Under the pieces are notes generated by a model that searched no databases, was not told the DNA's origin, and was given only the letters and a program-made list of their open reading frames with translations. Shown in pieces: positions 19,230 through 29,047 of a DNA stretch of 38,340 nucleotides. Position numbers and translations under genes: made by a program. This stretch comes from Deltaproteobacteria bacterium (GTDB lineage Bacteria; Desulfobacterota; WTBG01; JAGOGO01): assembly GCA_016935335.1 (NCBI GenBank), contig JAFGRE010000150.1, positions 1-38,340 of the forward strand, read 5' to 3'. The first letter of the stretch is position 1, and every line of letters begins with the position of its first letter.

Positions 19230-19733
19230 TTGCGCGATAGTGGCAAAGGCATGAGGGCCAGCGGCATGACGATGAGGGCGATTATCTTTGAGGACAACGA
19301 GGCGTATAGGACATACCTTTCTTCCCTCCTCGAAGAGCGGGGCTATGAGGTATACGCTTTCTCCGAGGCCGGAGGATGCCCGCTCTATCTCCAAGAGAGA
19401 TGTCCCTGCCCGGAAGGATATGTTTGTGCGGATATTATTATTACCGATCTCAGGATGCCTCGAGTTACGGGGCTGAAGTTGATAGAACATCAGCTTCGGC
19501 TTGGCTGTAAAGGAAGGAATATTGCGATAATATCCGGCAGGTGGTCTAAGGCTGATCGAAGTTATGCCTTGGCGCTCGGATGCAAAGTGTTGGAGAAATC
19601 CATTGACACGACCGAACTCATCCAATGGTTGGAGGAATGTGAAGGAAAGATGGACATGCACCGGCGGTTGTGGGATTGGTTTAAAGAAGAGGCAGCCATC
19701 TCTCCGACTCATAGAGATATGATTGATGGATAA
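19230..19733 (+). CDS. Single-domain response regulator with Cys-rich insertion
   Basis: REC landmarks FEDNE, ITDLRMPRVTG, AIISG, VLEKS; insertion GGCPLYLQERCPCPEGYVCAD before the phosphoacceptor strand. Start uncertain (TTG 19230 or downstream ATGs). Confidence 0.82.
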   Translation: MRDSGKGMRASGMTMRAIIFEDNEAYRTYLSSLLEERGYEVYAFSEAGGCPLYLQERCPCPEGYVCADIIITDLRMPRVTGLKLIEHQLRLGCKGRNIAIISGRWSKADRSYALALGCKVLEKSIDTTELIQWLEECEGKMDMHRRLWDWFKEEAAISPTHRDMIDG

Positions 19734-19984
19734 AACCTGCTTTGAGCAAAGACGACGACCGACTTAGCCCCTCACCCTAAACCAGTGAGAGAAGAACACC
19801 AGAGACGAGAGGGTTCAGGGAGTCGTTCGATTCGCGCTTTTTCAAATTCGCCCCTTCTCTTTATCTGTGTGGGGCATTTCATCTTCCGGCTGTGACTGTC
19901 CGCGCCGTAAAAGAAGTGAACCATGAACAGACCGAAACTCCGAGCCCCAATCCACCCAGGAATAGGCTACGGTAAAAGAGGTCG

Positions 19985-21325
19985 ATGAAACGTTACAATG
20001 CGCTTATAATCGGATCCGGCCCGGCAGGCATTTTTACCGCGCTGCATCTTGAGCGATTCGGCGTAGACAAAATCGCCGTCTTTGACCAGAACTGCTATCC
20101 GGCAGGGGGGCTCCTGAATGACGGCAAACTGAACTTTGACCACCGTATCGGCCTGGACCTTGATGAATTGGGCATCGACCCAAAAACAGCCCGGGAATAT
20201 ATACAGCAAATCAAATCGGTTCTAACGGGATTTCCCCATTGCCGGCAGGTTACCTTCGCAAAAGATAATGAGAAAATTGCGGGATGGGAACGCATCGCCC
20301 GGGAGCGAAACGTACAGTTTATCGGTCCGGAGCAATGGCACTGGGGGACAGATAATGGAAAAGGTGTCGTCGATTACTTGCGGGGATTGCTTCACCGGAC
20401 CACCTTTCTTTTAGGAACCGAGGTGAAAACCATCGAGACGGGAAACGGAATGCATTGCCTTATTTGCCGTGAGAACAGCGGGATGGCGGAGTATGCAGGC
20501 CCCGTTGTTCTGGCCGCCCCTGGCCGGAAAGGTGCTTACTGGTTTCGCGATGTAGCCCGCACAGTCGGCATTCACAATAACTTCGGCCCTGTCGATGTGG
20601 GAATACGGGTTGAACTGAACCGTAAATTCTACGATCCCGTCAGCGATGTTGTTTACGATCCGAAATTCATCCTCCGCACAACTCGCCATCAAGACAAGGT
20701 GCGAACCTTCTGCACCAACCCCGGCGGCCGGGTGCGCATCGAACACTACGGTGATTTTCGGCTGGTAAATGGTGATGCTTTGTCTTCCCGGAAGACGGCT
20801 AATACCAACTTTGCTCTGCTCAACACGGTTATGCTCACCCAGCCCTTTTCCGATACCACCAAGTTCGGGCAGATGATTGCCAAGCAGTTTCATCTTTTGG
20901 GGGGCGGACGGCCCATTGTCCAGCGGGTCGGTGATTTTCGAGAGGGAAGTCGCAGCCGACAGGCAACGTTTGAGAGCGAGATACGCCACTTTACTGTCTG
21001 CAGGGCTACCTGCAGGGCAGTGCCCGGTGATATTACCCTCGGTCTTCCTGCGCGAATTGTCGACAACCTTTGGGAGGCGCTCAAGACCCTCGACAAGATT
21101 GTACCCGGAATACTCCATCCTTCGACGTTACTCTATGCACCAGAGATCAAATTTTTTGATACTCATTTCCGCACGGACGAATTTATGGAAACAAATATAA
21201 AAGGAATCTTCGTAGCCGGGGACGGGACCGGCAAAAGCCGCGGAATTGTGGGAGCGGCGTTGACGGGAATCCTGGCGGCGCAGGGCATGGCGCAGCGATA
21301 TTTGGGTAAAGATAAACTTGATTAA
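19985..21325 (+). CDS. FAD-dependent dehydrogenase (COG2509-like NAD(P)/FAD oxidoreductase)
   Basis: NALIIGSGPAGIFTALHLERFG dinucleotide-binding motif; GIFVAGDGTGKSRGIVGAALTGILAAQGM C-terminal FAD motif. Confidence 0.88.
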   Translation: MKRYNALIIGSGPAGIFTALHLERFGVDKIAVFDQNCYPAGGLLNDGKLNFDHRIGLDLDELGIDPKTAREYIQQIKSVLTGFPHCRQVTFAKDNEKIAGWERIARERNVQFIGPEQWHWGTDNGKGVVDYLRGLLHRTTFLLGTEVKTIETGNGMHCLICRENSGMAEYAGPVVLAAPGRKGAYWFRDVARTVGIHNNFGPVDVGIRVELNRKFYDPVSDVVYDPKFILRTTRHQDKVRTFCTNPGGRVRIEHYGDFRLVNGDALSSRKTANTNFALLNTVMLTQPFSDTTKFGQMIAKQFHLLGGGRPIVQRVGDFREGSRSRQATFESEIRHFTVCRATCRAVPGDITLGLPARIVDNLWEALKTLDKIVPGILHPSTLLYAPEIKFFDTHFRTDEFMETNIKGIFVAGDGTGKSRGIVGAALTGILAAQGMAQRYLGKDKLD

Positions 21326-21408
21326 AGCCTGATGGTGTTACTCCACGGTTTCTGAAAACCTACGTGTTCGTGGCGGTGGGGATTCCATGCGGGAAGAAGC
21401 TCTCGGTG

Positions 21409-22704
21409 ATGTCTACTACAGTCTTTGATGTCATTGTTCTTGGGGGGGGCCCGGCGGGCCTTGCGAGCGCTCTGCATCTCGCTGAACACGGCGTATCGGT
21501 CCTGGTCCTTGAAAGAAAGGCGATCGGAACCACCCAAAAATCATGGCTTACCTTTGACTATATTATCAAGGATTATGCCCTTGAAGAGTGCGTGAGGAAT
21601 GCTTTTGTCGACGTAGCGTTTTCCTGTTATCTGGGTAACAGCTATTCTTTCAAGAATCATGATTTCATTTATCCTCTCCATGAAGAGAGAGCTCTTGAGG
21701 TTCTCGCCCAAAAAGCGAAGAGTAGCGGGGCGCTTGTTCACGACGAAGAAGCGTTTATTAACTACTCAATCGATACCAGCACCAACGGCATTCGAATACA
21801 AACAACCAAGCGGACCTATGAAGCACGAATCGCTGTTGATGCCATGGGGAGGGATTCGCCGATACTGCGAAGCAATGGTCTTAAAAATGATTCGTGTGAC
21901 ATGGGGTGTGTTGTTTTTCTTCTTAAAAATGTGAATCAGAAGAATGACAATAGATTGTTTCTCTACGATTCCTTTTTCCCCGGGTCGGATTACTTCTGGG
22001 TGGTTCCCCTTGAAGACGACAGAATGAGGGTGGGGATATTTTTTTTCTCGACCTTGACGGATGCGACGCTAAAGGGAAAAACGGAAAAACTGAAGAGATA
22101 CATGGAAGCTCGGGGCTTTCGGGGGGAGGTTTATAATACGAGAATGGGGAATATCCCTCTGGGTGGACAGAATTATGTAAATACGGGGAAGATTCTCTGC
22201 ATCGGAGACAGCTGCAACACGGCACTTCCTTCTTCGGGATTTTCATTTTCGCGCTGTCTGGATGAATCGCGAATTCTGGCACAGTTTGTGACAGACTACC
22301 TTACTAACAAGGCGTCGATTAAGGATTACAGAAAAACGATCCTGAGAGATAAAATACCGGGGATTGAGGTCCACCTCATCATTTCGGATATGCTCTCCAA
22401 GTTTCCTGATCCTCTGTTGAATAAGGCTATCGGCGCGATGGATGACCTTGATGAGGAATTCTTAATCTCCTTTCTCACCGGCAGAGACCTGAGCATTAAT
22501 TTTGCAATAAATGCATTGAGAGCAATTTTTAACACCTTCTCTTTGACTGAGGTCAGGTCTCTTCCATTGCAGCAGATTCACCTCAGACACATGGTAAATC
22601 TTTACGACCTCTTGGTGGCTTTGCCGCAGGCAAAAATCAAGGATCATCTGATTCATTTTGTAAGAGGTCTTACGGGGGGTACGTCCCGCGGATCAGTGAA
22701 ATAG
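21409..22704 (+). CDS. Geranylgeranyl reductase / lycopene cyclase-like flavoprotein
   Basis: VFDVIVLGGGPAGLASALHLAEHGVSVLVLERK; ILCIGDSCNTALPSSGFSFSRCLDES. Confidence 0.82.
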   Translation: MSTTVFDVIVLGGGPAGLASALHLAEHGVSVLVLERKAIGTTQKSWLTFDYIIKDYALEECVRNAFVDVAFSCYLGNSYSFKNHDFIYPLHEERALEVLAQKAKSSGALVHDEEAFINYSIDTSTNGIRIQTTKRTYEARIAVDAMGRDSPILRSNGLKNDSCDMGCVVFLLKNVNQKNDNRLFLYDSFFPGSDYFWVVPLEDDRMRVGIFFFSTLTDATLKGKTEKLKRYMEARGFRGEVYNTRMGNIPLGGQNYVNTGKILCIGDSCNTALPSSGFSFSRCLDESRILAQFVTDYLTNKASIKDYRKTILRDKIPGIEVHLIISDMLSKFPDPLLNKAIGAMDDLDEEFLISFLTGRDLSINFAINALRAIFNTFSLTEVRSLPLQQIHLRHMVNLYDLLVALPQAKIKDHLIHFVRGLTGGTSRGSVK

Positions 22705-22872
22705 TCGCAGGAGCTATATGGTTGGAGAGGCATCTTCGATCAGGGTCTGTTTAACGGCGGCATGAATCTAAGAACTCGTGATTCAACAACAGTCCCTCCC
22801 CGAATTCCAATATGAGTTGACAGGAACCCGGCGGTGAATGGAAGAATGCACCAATGAAGTCATTGAGGAGTA

Positions 22873-23097
22873 TTACAGACTCTTGAGTTCTTTTCTGAGC
22901 TGGGAGGCAAGGCGGCTTCGTTGCTTATCGTCCCCTCTGATCTTTTCTTTTACGGCCTTCCAGATAGGGGAGCAATCCTTGTACTCAACGTCGACGAACT
23001 TGTTGATGATGCGGTCGATCGCCTTCTTGTTGTCATTGGTAACTCTAATCCCGGCCTGATCAAAGACGTCTTTCATGTGTCGGAAATAACAGGACAT
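22873..23097 (-). CDS. Small conserved-looking protein of unknown function (MSCYFRHMKDVFDQAGIRVTNDNKKAIDRIINKFVDVEYKDCSPIWKAVKEKI...)
   Basis: SD GGGAGG 7 nt before ATG at 23097; structured composition and two Cys. Recalled as a recurring family but not verified. Confidence 0.7.
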   Translation of the reverse strand: MSCYFRHMKDVFDQAGIRVTNDNKKAIDRIINKFVDVEYKDCSPIWKAVKEKIRGDDKQRSRLASQLRKELKSL

Positions 23098-23174
23098 GCG
23101 ATGCCTCCCCACAAAATTATGTGATTGTATAATCAGGGCACGTCCGGCCTTGCCCCGATACGCCCCCCTGCCGT

Positions 23175-23327
23175 TTATTTTTCCAGTAATTCTACGGTGT
23201 CGGTCATGTTTTCCATCTTTTTCTGGGAATCCTTACCGGCGGTCTAAAAATGCTTTTTCGCATCTTCGCCCACTGTCCCGAGGTTCGACTTCACGGCATT
23301 ACTTTCCTGGTCGAGAGTCTCGATCAT
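23175..23327 (-). pseudogene. Small charged helical ORF interrupted by one in-frame amber codon
   Basis: AAGGAG-aacggcg-ATG; MIETLDQESNAVKSNLGTVGEDAKKHF[TAG]TAGKDSQKKMENMTDTVELLEK[TAA]. Confidence 0.5.
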
Positions 23328-23534
23328 CGCCGTTCTCCTTGCCACGTTAAAAGGGCCTCACCTCGAAAATGATATAGAACAGTTCCCAGTATTTCAATGG
23401 AAGATGGTCAGGAACAGGTGTGTATTTTAGGGGGATCTAGTCGCTTACCGCATACGGGAAATTGGCTTGGCAAATAGTCTGAAGATACCGTACAATAGAA
23501 AGGATGCGTAACGCTACATCACGTGAGGAAAGTC

Positions 23535-24413
23535 ATGGAGATTATTTTAGAAAACATTCGCGAGGGGCGCGACGGCGACATCAAAAGCTTCATTCACACC
23601 TGTGCGAGAAGAGTCTATCGCGAAGACCGGAATCCGGTGAAAAAAGTCATTGTAACCGGGGAAATTGAAAGACATATTCTGAATTCATTGGAATCAAGGG
23701 AGGAAAAAAGACTGTGGACGAAGAGCAACCGGGAAAAGTCTCTGGTAACCAGGGGAAAGAATATTCCTGTTGTCCGGGACGGCTCTCTTGAATTCACCAT
23801 TATTCTCGATAGCTACCTTCTCTGGTTTCCCGAACGGTTTCAAGGAACGCTTATCCACGAGATGATTCACTCTTTGGACTATTCGCTCTATTTTGAGAAC
23901 GTTTCTCCGCACCCTTATAAACAATGTGCCGTCTTATCTCCCGACGACTACCACCCGGAGTATTCCTGCTGGTCCGAATACAATGCAAATCGAGCCAGTC
24001 AGCGGGCTTTGAACCGCCTGCGATTCGCTTCTTATCTTGACACCTATGATTTAAACGGGATTCTTGCCGTCTTGGTAGATAAACTGAAAAAGGCGAGATA
24101 TCACGAGACAACTCAGCTCCGGCGAAACTTTGTCGCCGATGTAGCCTTCTCTGACTTTAACCAGTCTTTTTTGATGTACGCCGGGAAAAGCGCGGAACTG
24201 TCGGAATACCGGGATATGCTTGATGCTTTTCTCATCGATCCACTTGCGGTTGGTATTTTCAGGGACAGCCTGCGGCCGGTGGTACGCCTGTTGGATACCA
24301 TGTATGATATGGGAACGTTGGAAAAACGGATGACAATGCTCCCAAAGATGCGATATCTTTACGCTGAGATTATTGCCGGCCTGAATCACTTCAGCCTGCA
24401 CGCCAGCTATTAG
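23535..24413 (+). CDS. Putative gluzincin-like zinc metallopeptidase of unknown family
   Basis: GTLIHEMIHSLDYS (HExxH) followed by CWSEYNANRASQRAL (candidate third ligand Glu); SD GAGGAAAG before ATG 23535. Confidence 0.7.
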   Translation: MEIILENIREGRDGDIKSFIHTCARRVYREDRNPVKKVIVTGEIERHILNSLESREEKRLWTKSNREKSLVTRGKNIPVVRDGSLEFTIILDSYLLWFPERFQGTLIHEMIHSLDYSLYFENVSPHPYKQCAVLSPDDYHPEYSCWSEYNANRASQRALNRLRFASYLDTYDLNGILAVLVDKLKKARYHETTQLRRNFVADVAFSDFNQSFLMYAGKSAELSEYRDMLDAFLIDPLAVGIFRDSLRPVVRLLDTMYDMGTLEKRMTMLPKMRYLYAEIIAGLNHFSLHASY

Positions 24414-24620
24414 AGCACTTCTCGTGGAATTCTGCTCCGATTCAACCTCCTGACCTATGACCGGGGTGCGATCAAACGCGCCGCCCTGACGGGGATTGTG
24501 GTCAGCCTCGCCCCGGGCGCTGTTCTCGTCATCGGCGCGCATGAGAAGTTGCCGGGGGACCCTGCCGATTTCATTCCACTCTATCGGTCTTTTCTATTAA
24601 AAAAAGTTTCCTATAGGTAA
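24414..24620 (+). pseudogene. Remnant (C-terminal fragment) of a CheR-like SAM-dependent methyltransferase
   Basis: Open frame without an N-terminal start, directly after the metallopeptidase TAG: STSRGILLRFNLLTYDRGAIKRAALTGIVVSLAPGAVLVIGAHEKLPGDPADFIPLYRSFLLKKVSYR*; resembles the ILCRNL...L.PGG.LVIGAHE.LP segment of CheR-type enzymes. Confidence 0.55.
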
Positions 24621-25206
24621 TCAGCATGCACTTTCTCACGCCGGACGTGGAGAGAGAGTTTTTTTCCGGACAAAACTTCACAAGCGGTACCCTCATAATC
24701 TGCTCGCCCGGGGGTTTTGGTTCCTTGTAGGAAATATCCTACAAAGAAATACTGCCAAGTCTTACAAAAAGATCTGAGAATTGTCTTAAACCTTCCTTGG
24801 GTAATTGTCGATATTAAGAATAGTCTTTGGAGGAAAGGGTTGGCATCATTGGGCAGATAAATTTCGACAATTGTCTTTAAACCGGAGATGTCAAGCGTAC
24901 ATAGGAACATCCCACACGCGGTATCAGGTGAACTTCCGGCCCCATCATTCGGTAGACGGAGTTGTTGAGTAGTGGTGGACGCATGAAGCAGGTTGTTGGT
25001 ATGGGGTTTAAGTCGGGGATGGGCTGATTAAAAACCCCGATCAACGCCGGACTATGATTGGCGGGGGAGGGAGACATCCTCATCTGGTTGCGTTTAAAGA
25101 CATCGGTGATAAAGAGACTGATCGGCCGCTTTGATCTAGGCAACCAAGGGAAACTGAGCGTGCCTGATATGGCGTTCGGCAAGGGAGTCGGTTGCTGCGA
25201 AATGTT

Positions 25207-25262
25207 GCCTGGTGAGGAAGCTTGTCCTCAAGGCTACTCGCAGGCGAGGGAATCGCCTTGCG
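25207..25262 (+). other. Two tandem hairpins upstream of the MCP gene
   Basis: GCCT-gg-TGAGGA-AGCTTG-TCCTCA-AGGC and CGCA-GGCGA-GGGAA-TCGCC-t-TGCG. Confidence 0.45.
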
Positions 25263-25361
25263 CAAAAGACTATCCGTTAATTTTGAGCATGAGCAGGGGT
25301 TGTTTATGTTTAGTACGGAATGGATCTTAACAGTCAGGAATTAAAGAAAGGAGAACGCTGC

Positions 25362-27359
25362 ATGTTAAAGGGGATGAAATTGAGCGTGAAGTTGACAGGA
25401 GCTTTTTGCATTGTTGCAATGGTCACCTTACTGGTGGGATTTATGGGATGGCGGGGTGCCTTTCGACTCAGTGGGTACTTAGATGACATAGCCGAGGTCC
25501 ATCTCCCCGGTATCGAAAATCTTTTCTTGATGGAAAAAGCCTGCTTGACGGCGGGTAGGGTTCAGCTTGCGTTGCTTAATCCGAACTTAACGCTTGAGGA
25601 GCGAAAAAAGGAATACGAATCCGAATTGAATGCTCGCGGACTCTACTCAAAGGCAGCGGAAACATATGCTTCCTTGGAACATGAATCCGAAGAGGAAGCC
25701 CGATTGTGGAAAGAATTTGATTCGGCGATCAAAGAATGGGTCAATGCCAATATAGATTATTTTACGATATCCAATCAATTTGATGAACTGGGTATTTTAA
25801 ATCCGCTGACCGTGCAAGCCCAAGTGGAGCGCTTCAGAGGGGAACTTTATAGACGGATAAGCGAGACGCGTTCCCTTTTTCACGGGGGAGCTTCAATTGA
25901 ACCCGATACATCAACTATCGATTTCGATAAATGGGTGCGCACCGTTGCGGTAGAGAATCCTGTATTCACCGCCGCTTTAAACAAGCTGACAAAGGAGCAA
26001 TCCAGAATCTATAGTAGTATTAATGAGGTCAATACGTTGCTCGGAGAAGGGAAGTTCGACGAGGCCGGAATCATTTTTGATAATGATACGGTACCGGCAA
26101 CCCGGGAATGCCTTACTGCGTTGCGTCGCATGGGAGAAGAAGCGGACAAGGCGGAAGCGCTTTACGTTCAGATGTATAAGCAAGCGCAACGGGTCAATGA
26201 AAAACAAGCGGTGGGGCTGCGGTTGCTTAATGATCTTAAAGGGGTGAATGAAAACGGCGCAAATGAAGCTCAAGAGAAAGCGGTTGTGGATTCCGGTCGA
26301 ATACAAGGGGTGACTATGTTCGGTATGCTTATCGGTTTTGCGGTCGCTTTGGCATTTGGTATTTTCTTAAGCCTTTCAATTAATCGATCACTGCACCGGA
26401 TAATAGAGGGGCTTACACGGGGAGCTGAGCAAGTGGCATCTGCAGCAGGGCAAGTATCCCAGTCCAGTCAGATGATGGCTGAAGGGGCGAGCGAGCAGGC
26501 ATCAAGTCTTGAAGAGACGTCTTCGTCCCTTGAGGAAATGGCTTCCATGACTAAAAAGAACGCTCATAATGCCAAGCAGGCCAGCACGATGTCAAATGAG
26601 GCGCGCAATGCCGGATACGAAGGCCGGGACGCCATGGAGCGGATGGCGGAAACGATAACCCTGATCAAGGCGTCGTCGAATGAAACCGCCAAGATTGTAA
26701 AGACGATAGATGAGATTGCGTTTCAGACAAACCTGTTGGCATTGAACGCGGCGGTCGAGGCGGCACGCGCCGGGGAGGCGGGAAAAGGGTTTGCGGTTGT
26801 GGCGGAGGAAGTTCGTAACTTGGCGCAACGCAGTGCTGAGGCTGCAAAGAATACGGCGACACTTATTGAAGAGTCTCAAAAAAAATCCGACAATGGAGTT
26901 GCGGTATCCGAGGAAGTGGAGAAGACCTTAAAGCAGATTGTTGATGCTGTTGATAAGGTTTCTCAGTTTATCGAGGAAGTTTCCGCAGCGAGTGAGGAAC
27001 AGTCACGGGGCATTGAGGAGGTAACTACGGCGGTTGCACAGATGGATCATGTGACACAGTCGACGGCTGCGAATGCTGAGGAGACAGCTTCCGCCAGCGA
27101 GGAACTTTCGGCCCAGGCGAATGAGTTGCATAGCTTGGTGCAAGATTTGGAGGCTTTAGTTGGGAAAAATGGGAATAACGCTCCCTTGCTTTCAAAGAGG
27201 CGGGCACTACGTATTGTGCGCCCAGGAGACGGACCGCCCCCTGAGAGTCTTGGCAGTGGTGATAGGGGGGCGCTGGCTCTGGCGTCAATCAGGGGGAAAC
27301 ACGAAATTAACCCACAAGAAATCGTTCGCATTGATCACGATGAGCTTGTGGCGGATTAG
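25362..27359 (+). CDS. Methyl-accepting chemotaxis protein
   Basis: N-terminal TM, second TM near aa 337-355, hairpin tip [57 protein letters not shown]. Confidence 0.95.
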   Translation: MLKGMKLSVKLTGAFCIVAMVTLLVGFMGWRGAFRLSGYLDDIAEVHLPGIENLFLMEKACLTAGRVQLALLNPNLTLEERKKEYESELNARGLYSKAAETYASLEHESEEEARLWKEFDSAIKEWVNANIDYFTISNQFDELGILNPLTVQAQVERFRGELYRRISETRSLFHGGASIEPDTSTIDFDKWVRTVAVENPVFTAALNKLTKEQSRIYSSINEVNTLLGEGKFDEAGIIFDNDTVPATRECLTALRRMGEEADKAEALYVQMYKQAQRVNEKQAVGLRLLNDLKGVNENGANEAQEKAVVDSGRIQGVTMFGMLIGFAVALAFGIFLSLSINRSLHRIIEGLTRGAEQVASAAGQVSQSSQMMAEGASEQASSLEETSSSLEEMASMTKKNAHNAKQASTMSNEARNAGYEGRDAMERMAETITLIKASSNETAKIVKTIDEIAFQTNLLALNAAVEAARAGEAGKGFAVVAEEVRNLAQRSAEAAKNTATLIEESQKKSDNGVAVSEEVEKTLKQIVDAVDKVSQFIEEVSAASEEQSRGIEEVTTAVAQMDHVTQSTAANAEETASASEELSAQANELHSLVQDLEALVGKNGNNAPLLSKRRALRIVRPGDGPPPESLGSGDRGALALASIRGKHEINPQEIVRIDHDELVAD

Positions 27360-27503
27360 GGGGCTATGTAAAGCTTTGAAGGGAACGATCATTTATTGGA
27401 AGCGGGAAAGAGAATAGAATTAGGATATTAATAGACTGGCCCGCTCCGGTGGTTCAATTTTAAAAAATAAGGACCGGTGCGAGTTATGGTAAACGGAGAT
27501 ACG

Positions 27504-28454
27504 ATGTTGAATCAATATGGTATGCGGAAGCTTTTATTTGCAATCAGTGCTGCTGTAGTAGTTAATTTCGGGATAATGATAAGTAGCGCCGCGGCGTTTT
27601 ATCAACTGGAATATCAGAATCGATGTAATACTAATTTTCTGGATTCGTACATCAAGCCCGGTTTTATTTTTCAGACTTTTTTTTACAATTTTAAGTCTGT
27701 GGATATGCGCCTCAGGGGTAAAGAAGCACCCGGTGATTTCAAACTTTCGGTTAACGTCTCCTTGAATCAACTTTTATATATAAGCAAACTGAGGGTGTTA
27801 GGTGGATACCTGGGTGGAGAAGTCATAGTTCCCTTTATTAATGGGCACTTGGCGACCGATGCAGGCAGAAGTGATGATCAGGGAGTAGGGGATACCCTCG
27901 TCGCCGTGCTGCTTCAGAGTGACGAAAAGAAGTTGAGGTTGGGGAGCTATACCCTGCCATTCTACTGGAGATTAATGGGAGGTGCTTTTGTCCCCATCGG
28001 TGATTATGATCATGACAAAGACTTTAATGTCGGATGTAACCTCACGACATTTCACACCTATTTATCATCCACGATTTTTCTATCCCCGAAGTGGGCGGCA
28101 AGCTGGAGAATAATGTACAATATTCACACCAAGAACAGCGAGTATGGTCCTGCTAAAGACGACTTAAAGCCCGGACAATTGTTCAATGTCCATTTTTCCT
28201 CTTGTTATGCGGTAAAAGAGGGGGTTCGGGTAGGCGTGCTCGGACATTATTGGAGACAAACCACTGACGACAAACTCAACGGGCGCCATCTGCGGGGAAG
28301 GGAGCTGGCATTGGCAGTCGGTCCGGGTATTTTCTTGAATCGCGTTATTGACAAAAACAATGTATTTCTGGAAGGTCATGCCCTATTCGATACCACCATT
28401 AGAAATCGTCCCCAAGGAACGACTCTTCAGGTGCGCGGAGGAATCATGTTTTGA
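27504..28454 (+). CDS. Outer-membrane beta-barrel, phenol-degradation MetA-pathway-like (transporter) family
   Basis: Signal peptide MLNQYGMRKLLFAISAAVVVNFGIMISSAAAF; alternating beta-strand pattern, GVGDT, GAFVPIGDYD, C-terminal GIMF; SD GGAG before ATG 27504. Confidence 0.75.
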   Translation: MLNQYGMRKLLFAISAAVVVNFGIMISSAAAFYQLEYQNRCNTNFLDSYIKPGFIFQTFFYNFKSVDMRLRGKEAPGDFKLSVNVSLNQLLYISKLRVLGGYLGGEVIVPFINGHLATDAGRSDDQGVGDTLVAVLLQSDEKKLRLGSYTLPFYWRLMGGAFVPIGDYDHDKDFNVGCNLTTFHTYLSSTIFLSPKWAASWRIMYNIHTKNSEYGPAKDDLKPGQLFNVHFSSCYAVKEGVRVGVLGHYWRQTTDDKLNGRHLRGRELALAVGPGIFLNRVIDKNNVFLEGHALFDTTIRNRPQGTTLQVRGGIMF

Positions 28455-28683
28455 CACGACGCTGACAATCATCGGCAGCATAGTCATAGCCGCGTATAGT
28501 GTGGCGGCTGATAACGACCTGATGCCGATGTGGCCAGGTAGAATGGGATGTGGCACCCATAGCCCGGTGGGAGCGAAGAGATGGTGAAGCGTTAAGGGGG
28601 CCCCGGTGGGATGCATGATGATTTACGATAGGGGCGGACAACGGGCGGAGGAAGGGGAGTTCAGAATCCTCGGTATGAGAAAA

Positions 28684-28763
28684 ACTGCCGGCTGTCGGCG
28701 GGCAGTGTCTTCCCACCGCCCTGAAGCCTTTCGGTCTCTTGGCGGTCTTTAGAGGCTGACCGC
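28684..28763 (+). other. Attenuator-like series of hairpins with mutually exclusive pairing
   Basis: ACTGCC(28684-89)/GGCAGT(28701-06); ACCGCC(28715-20)/GGCGGT(28741-46) versus GCGGTC(28742-47)/GACCGC(28758-63). Confidence 0.35.
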
Positions 28764-28942
28764 GTGAGCATTCACTCCGATAATCATCAGAACAGGGATG
28801 CCCTTAACTAAGACGGGATTTTTCTCTTTTTCCCTCATCGATAAATGCTCAAAAGCAGACCTCGTCCGATTCCATCTTCTGAGCCCCGGTGGTTCGGGGA
28901 TATTTGTCCGGCAACCGGTGCCCGTTCTTAAAAATCAGTTTT

Positions 28943-28971
28943 TTGTCAAGCATAATGCGTGGTGTTATAAT
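28943..28971 (+). promoter_or_regulatory. Sigma-70-like promoter upstream of the SplB-like gene
   Basis: TTGTCA (28943-28948), exactly 17 bp, TATAAT (28966-28971), about 75 nt before ATG 29048. Confidence 0.65.
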
Positions 28972-29047
28972 TATATAACGCGAAAACGATAAAAAGAGAG
29001 GCATCTTCTTCATCCCGCCGGAGGTGAGACAAACCGAGGTAGATACG

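Noticed and set aside
19038-19712. 224-aa minus-strand ORF
   Set aside because: Antisense to the YbaK and REC genes, both of which have clear domain motifs.
20411-21118. 235-aa minus-strand ORF
   Set aside because: Antisense to the FAD-dependent dehydrogenase; no recognisable motif.
24877-25330. Overlapping ORFs 24877-25182 (-) and 25058-25330 (+)
   Set aside because: No SD, no domain signal, mutually overlapping, and they cover the repeat/hairpin leader of the MCP gene.
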